Below are positions 5,705 to 7,743 of a DNA stretch of 7,743 bases, in pieces. The notes beneath the pieces were generated by a model. That model was given only the letters and a program-made list of their open reading frames with translations. It was not told the DNA's origin and searched no databases. The position numbers and the translations under genes were made by a program. The stretch is from Methylococcales bacterium (GTDB lineage: Bacteria > Pseudomonadota > Gammaproteobacteria > Methylococcales > Methylomonadaceae): NCBI GenBank assembly GCA_009692395.1, contig SHZG01000110.1:1-7743 (forward strand), read 5' to 3'. Every line of letters begins with the position of its first letter. The stretch's first letter is position 1.

Positions 5705-5714
5705 ACTAAACCTA

Positions 5715-7073
5715 TCACTCTTTAACCGCGTGCTGTATGCCTTGCCACGCCACTTCCGCCAATAATATCAACTCATCTTCGGTAATAATATAAGGCGGCA
5801 TGAAATAAATCACATTGCCTAATGGACGCAGTAACACACCTTTCGACAGCGCGTATTGATAGACTTTAACGCCACGGCGTTCCTGCCACGGATAGGGTTC
5901 AAGGGTGGCTTTATTTTTTACCAGTTCAATCGCCAATATCATGCCCGTTTGCCGTACTTCGGCAACGTGCGGATGGTCATGAAACCGCGCCGCGACTTTT
6001 GCCATTGTTTGCGCTAAGGAACGGTTTTTTTCGATAATGCCTTGTTGCTGGAAAATTTCCAGCGTTGCTACACCTGCACGGCACGCCAAGGCATTGCCCG
6101 TGTAACTGTGCGAATGCAAAAACGCGGTCAGCTTCACATAATCATCATAAAACGCCTGATACATTAAAGCAGTTGTCATGACTGCCGCCAAGGGCAAATA
6201 ACCACCCGTTAAGCCTTTGGATAAACACATAAAATCAGGCGTAATCGCCGCTTGTTCACAGGCGAATAACGTTCCCGTGCGTCCAAAACCGACCGCAATT
6301 TCATCGGCAATTAAATGTACTTGATATTTATCACAGGCTTCGCGCAGTAATTTCAAATACACGGCATCGTACATCCGCATACTGCCCGCGCATTGTACCA
6401 ACGGCTCAATAATCACCGCGCACACGGTGTCCGCGTGTTGCTGTAGCGTTTGCTCCATGAGTTCAAAACGGCGGCTGGAATAATCCGCCCACGATTCACC
6501 TGCTTCACGGTGGTAACAATCGGGGCTGGGAACGCTGATAACATCCATCAACAACGGCGCGTAAGTTTCTTTATACAGTGGCACATTACCGACGGCTAAC
6601 GCGCCCAAGGTTTCACCGTGATAACTGTTTTCCAGCGTAATAAATTTGGTTTTAGCAGGTCTGCCTTGATTACGCCAATAATGAAAGCTCATTTTCAGCG
6701 CGACTTCCACAGCCGCCGAGCCGTTATCGGCATAAAAACAGCGTGTTAAACCAATGGGAGTCACTTCCACCAGTTTTTCTGCCAGCTTAATCGCCGATTC
6801 ATGCGTGAAACCCGCAAAAATAACGTGTTCCAAATTATCCAGCTGGTCTTTTAACGCAGCATTAATCGCAGGATTGGCATGCCCGAATAAATTTACCCAC
6901 CATGAACTCACCGCATCCAGATAGCGATTGCCGTCAAAATCTTCCAGCCACACGCCTTGCCCTTTTTTAATAGGAATCATCGGCAGTGTTTCATGGTCGT
7001 GCATTTGGGTACAGGGATGCCATAACACCGCTAAATCACGTTGCGCGAGGGCTTGGTTAGTCTTCAAAATCAT
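5715..7073 (-). CDS. bioA: Adenosylmethionine-8-amino-7-oxononanoate aminotransferase BioA
   Basis: BioA converts 7-keto-8-aminopelargonate to 7,8-diaminopelargonate in biotin synthesis, using S-adenosylmethionine as amino donor and PLP as cofactor. The 452-residue protein shows the class III aminotransferase features: LWHPCTQM at 17-24, SSWWVNLFGH at 56-65, DNGSAAVEVALKMSFHYW at 116-133, SYHGETLGALAVG at 150-162, IADEIAVGFGRTGT at 255-268 (D257 binds the PLP ring nitrogen) and CLSKGLTGG at 283-291 with the Schiff-base lysine K286. HSHSYTGNALACRAG at 320-334 is also typical. The ATG at 7073 directly abuts AAGGA; a TTG at 7067 would be better spaced, so the start could be two codons later. The gene follows the membrane-protein gene by 26 bp on the same strand. 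No other bio gene is in the window. Confidence 0.97.
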   Translation of the reverse strand: MILKTNQALAQRDLAVLWHPCTQMHDHETLPMIPIKKGQGVWLEDFDGNRYLDAVSSWWVNLFGHANPAINAALKDQLDNLEHVIFAGFTHESAIKLAEKLVEVTPIGLTRCFYADNGSAAVEVALKMSFHYWRNQGRPAKTKFITLENSYHGETLGALAVGNVPLYKETYAPLLMDVISVPSPDCYHREAGESWADYSSRRFELMEQTLQQHADTVCAVIIEPLVQCAGSMRMYDAVYLKLLREACDKYQVHLIADEIAVGFGRTGTLFACEQAAITPDFMCLSKGLTGGYLPLAAVMTTALMYQAFYDDYVKLTAFLHSHSYTGNALACRAGVATLEIFQQQGIIEKNRSLAQTMAKVAARFHDHPHVAEVRQTGMILAIELVKNKATLEPYPWQERRGVKVYQYALSKGVLLRPLGNVIYFMPPYIITEDELILLAEVAWQGIQHAVKE

Positions 7074-7099
7074 TCCTTAAAGTTGAGCGGATTGTTATT

Positions 7100-7578
7100 T
7101 CAATTCTTTTTAAACCATGTCGCCAGCGTCGCTTTTGCACGGATTTTGATGGCTTTTTCCCATTGATAGACGGCAGTTTCAACAATTTTTTCATACACCC
7201 ACCGTAACCAATAAGTAACAGTGTTATAAACCCAAGCGATTAAGCGAAATGTTAATAACTGTGGTTTAGTCAGCGTGAAAAACCGCGCCACGAATAAAGT
7301 ACCTAATAATTTCGCCACTATTTCCAGCCCAATGCCTTGTAAAATAAAGCCATTTGCCAATAACCAAAAGGCGGCAATGTTAATCGGTGTCACTAATAAA
7401 ATAGGAATCCTAATAGCGATTAATGCTTGATACGGCGGCGTTCGCGCTAACCACGCTTCAAATTTAGCTAAGCCCAAATAATAGGCTAAAAAATGCCCAA
7501 GCGCGGAAAGCACCCATCCCATAACCATTCTTCAATGATAAGGATGATAGCTAACAGTGATAATAAGAGTTTTTTCAT
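7100..7578 (-). pseudogene. Small membrane protein of unknown function, frameshifted near the 5' end
   Basis: The downstream frame (7528-7100) encodes 142 residues beginning MVMGWVLSALGHFLAYYLGL. Upstream, in another frame, an ATG at 7578 gives MKKLLLSLLAIILIIEEWLW then D. Joined near 7518-7513, the two read EEWLWD-(G)-VLSALGHFLAYYLGLAKFEAW. This is the start I recall for a widespread proteobacterial membrane-protein family with an N-terminal hydrophobic helix ending in EEWLWD. The shift is one base lost from a G-run, or two gained, in GGGATGGGTG. AAGGAT lies 12 nt before the 7578 ATG, rather far. Hydrophobic segments are the N-terminal helix, a span around ALIAIRIPILLVTPINIAAF, and one around IVAKLLGTLFVARFF. 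The Lys-rich tail suggests a cytoplasmic C-terminus. If the first frame is ignored, translation could begin at 7528, losing the first helix. Function is unknown. Confidence 0.72.
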
Positions 7579-7630
7579 GATGGCGTTTTATCCTTAGATA
7601 CCGTCTTGATTAAATAAAAGCAAGCCATAT

Positions 7631-7743
7631 TTATCCTGCATATTTGGGGTCAAAAGGCTTGCCTGATTTAAGAACGCCAAAAGCAAGAGGAATGAGCTTA
7701 TGCATGGCAGCGCAAACAATGGCTTTACCGTTCTTGCCATTGG
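7631..7743 (-). CDS. IS110-family transposase, C-terminal fragment
   Basis: The minus-strand frame entering at the right edge reads NGKNGKAIVCAAMHKLIPLA then FGVLKSGKPFDPKYAG and a TAA at 7633-7631. The [AC]AAMHKL...GVLKSGKPFDP ending is characteristic of IS116/IS110/IS902-type transposases (DEDD/RuvC-like recombinases with a C-terminal serine domain). The rest of the gene and the catalytic residues are outside the window. Only 52 bp separate its stop from the ATG at 7578, so the element's right end must be short. This fits the IS110 subgroup, which carries its noncoding RNA upstream of the transposase, rather than IS1111. The exact right end cannot be set because these elements often lack terminal inverted repeats. 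Confidence 0.82.
   Translation of the reverse strand, partial: NGKNGKAIVCAAMHKLIPLAFGVLKSGKPFDPKYAG

Overview
The window reads as a gammaproteobacterial chromosome segment. The evidence is the housekeeping set (hrcA, a family I inorganic pyrophosphatase of the E. coli type, rsmE, bioA), the adjacency of rsmE and bioA that I recall from other gammaproteobacteria, and interspersed palindromic repeats of a kind common in sulfur-oxidising and methane-oxidising relatives. A Thiotrichales/Beggiatoa-like or Methylococcales-like source is my guess; I cannot prove it from the sequence.

Layout, left to right. Positions 1-72 hold the first 24 codons of an IS1-family InsA-like protein on the minus strand, running off the left edge. 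Next is a 5'-truncated, frameshifted EAL-domain gene (about 131-745, plus). Convergent with it, on the minus strand, lies a ppa-hrcA pair: ppa (2392-1844) carries an in-frame TAA, and hrcA (1789-749) is intact. A divergent DUF2797 gene (2470-3288, plus) shares the ppa promoter region. A minus-strand block follows: bioA (7073-5715), a type III toxin-antitoxin module (5704-5036), rsmE (4948-4217) and a CPBP-family membrane protease (4233-3298) overlapping rsmE. The right end has a frameshifted small membrane-protein gene (7578-7100) upstream of bioA, then the C-terminal 36 codons of an IS110-family transposase (7743-7631, minus).

The most notable system is the type III toxin-antitoxin locus between bioA and rsmE. 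All the expected parts are visible in order on the minus strand: a promoter (TTGACA, 17 bp, TAAACT), two adjacent 53-nt direct repeats starting at the predicted transcription start, an intrinsic terminator with a GCAA loop, a Shine-Dalgarno sequence, and a 156-aa ToxN/AbiQ-superfamily endoribonuclease closest by eye to TenpN. In such systems the repeat RNA is cut into units by the toxin and holds it in an inactive complex. The terminator limits toxin expression relative to antitoxin. The toxin gene is about 35% GC by hand count, against roughly 50% in sampled parts of bioA, which suggests horizontal arrival.

Three genes look broken in three different ways (EAL frameshift plus truncation, ppa nonsense codon, membrane-protein frameshift), and insertion-sequence fragments sit at both window edges. 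This points either to a decaying, IS-rich genome or to base-level assembly errors. The ppa stop is the one most in need of checking, because family I pyrophosphatase is usually essential. No tRNA, rRNA, CRISPR array, replication origin or CIRCE element was seen. No stretch over 300 bases lacks a gene.
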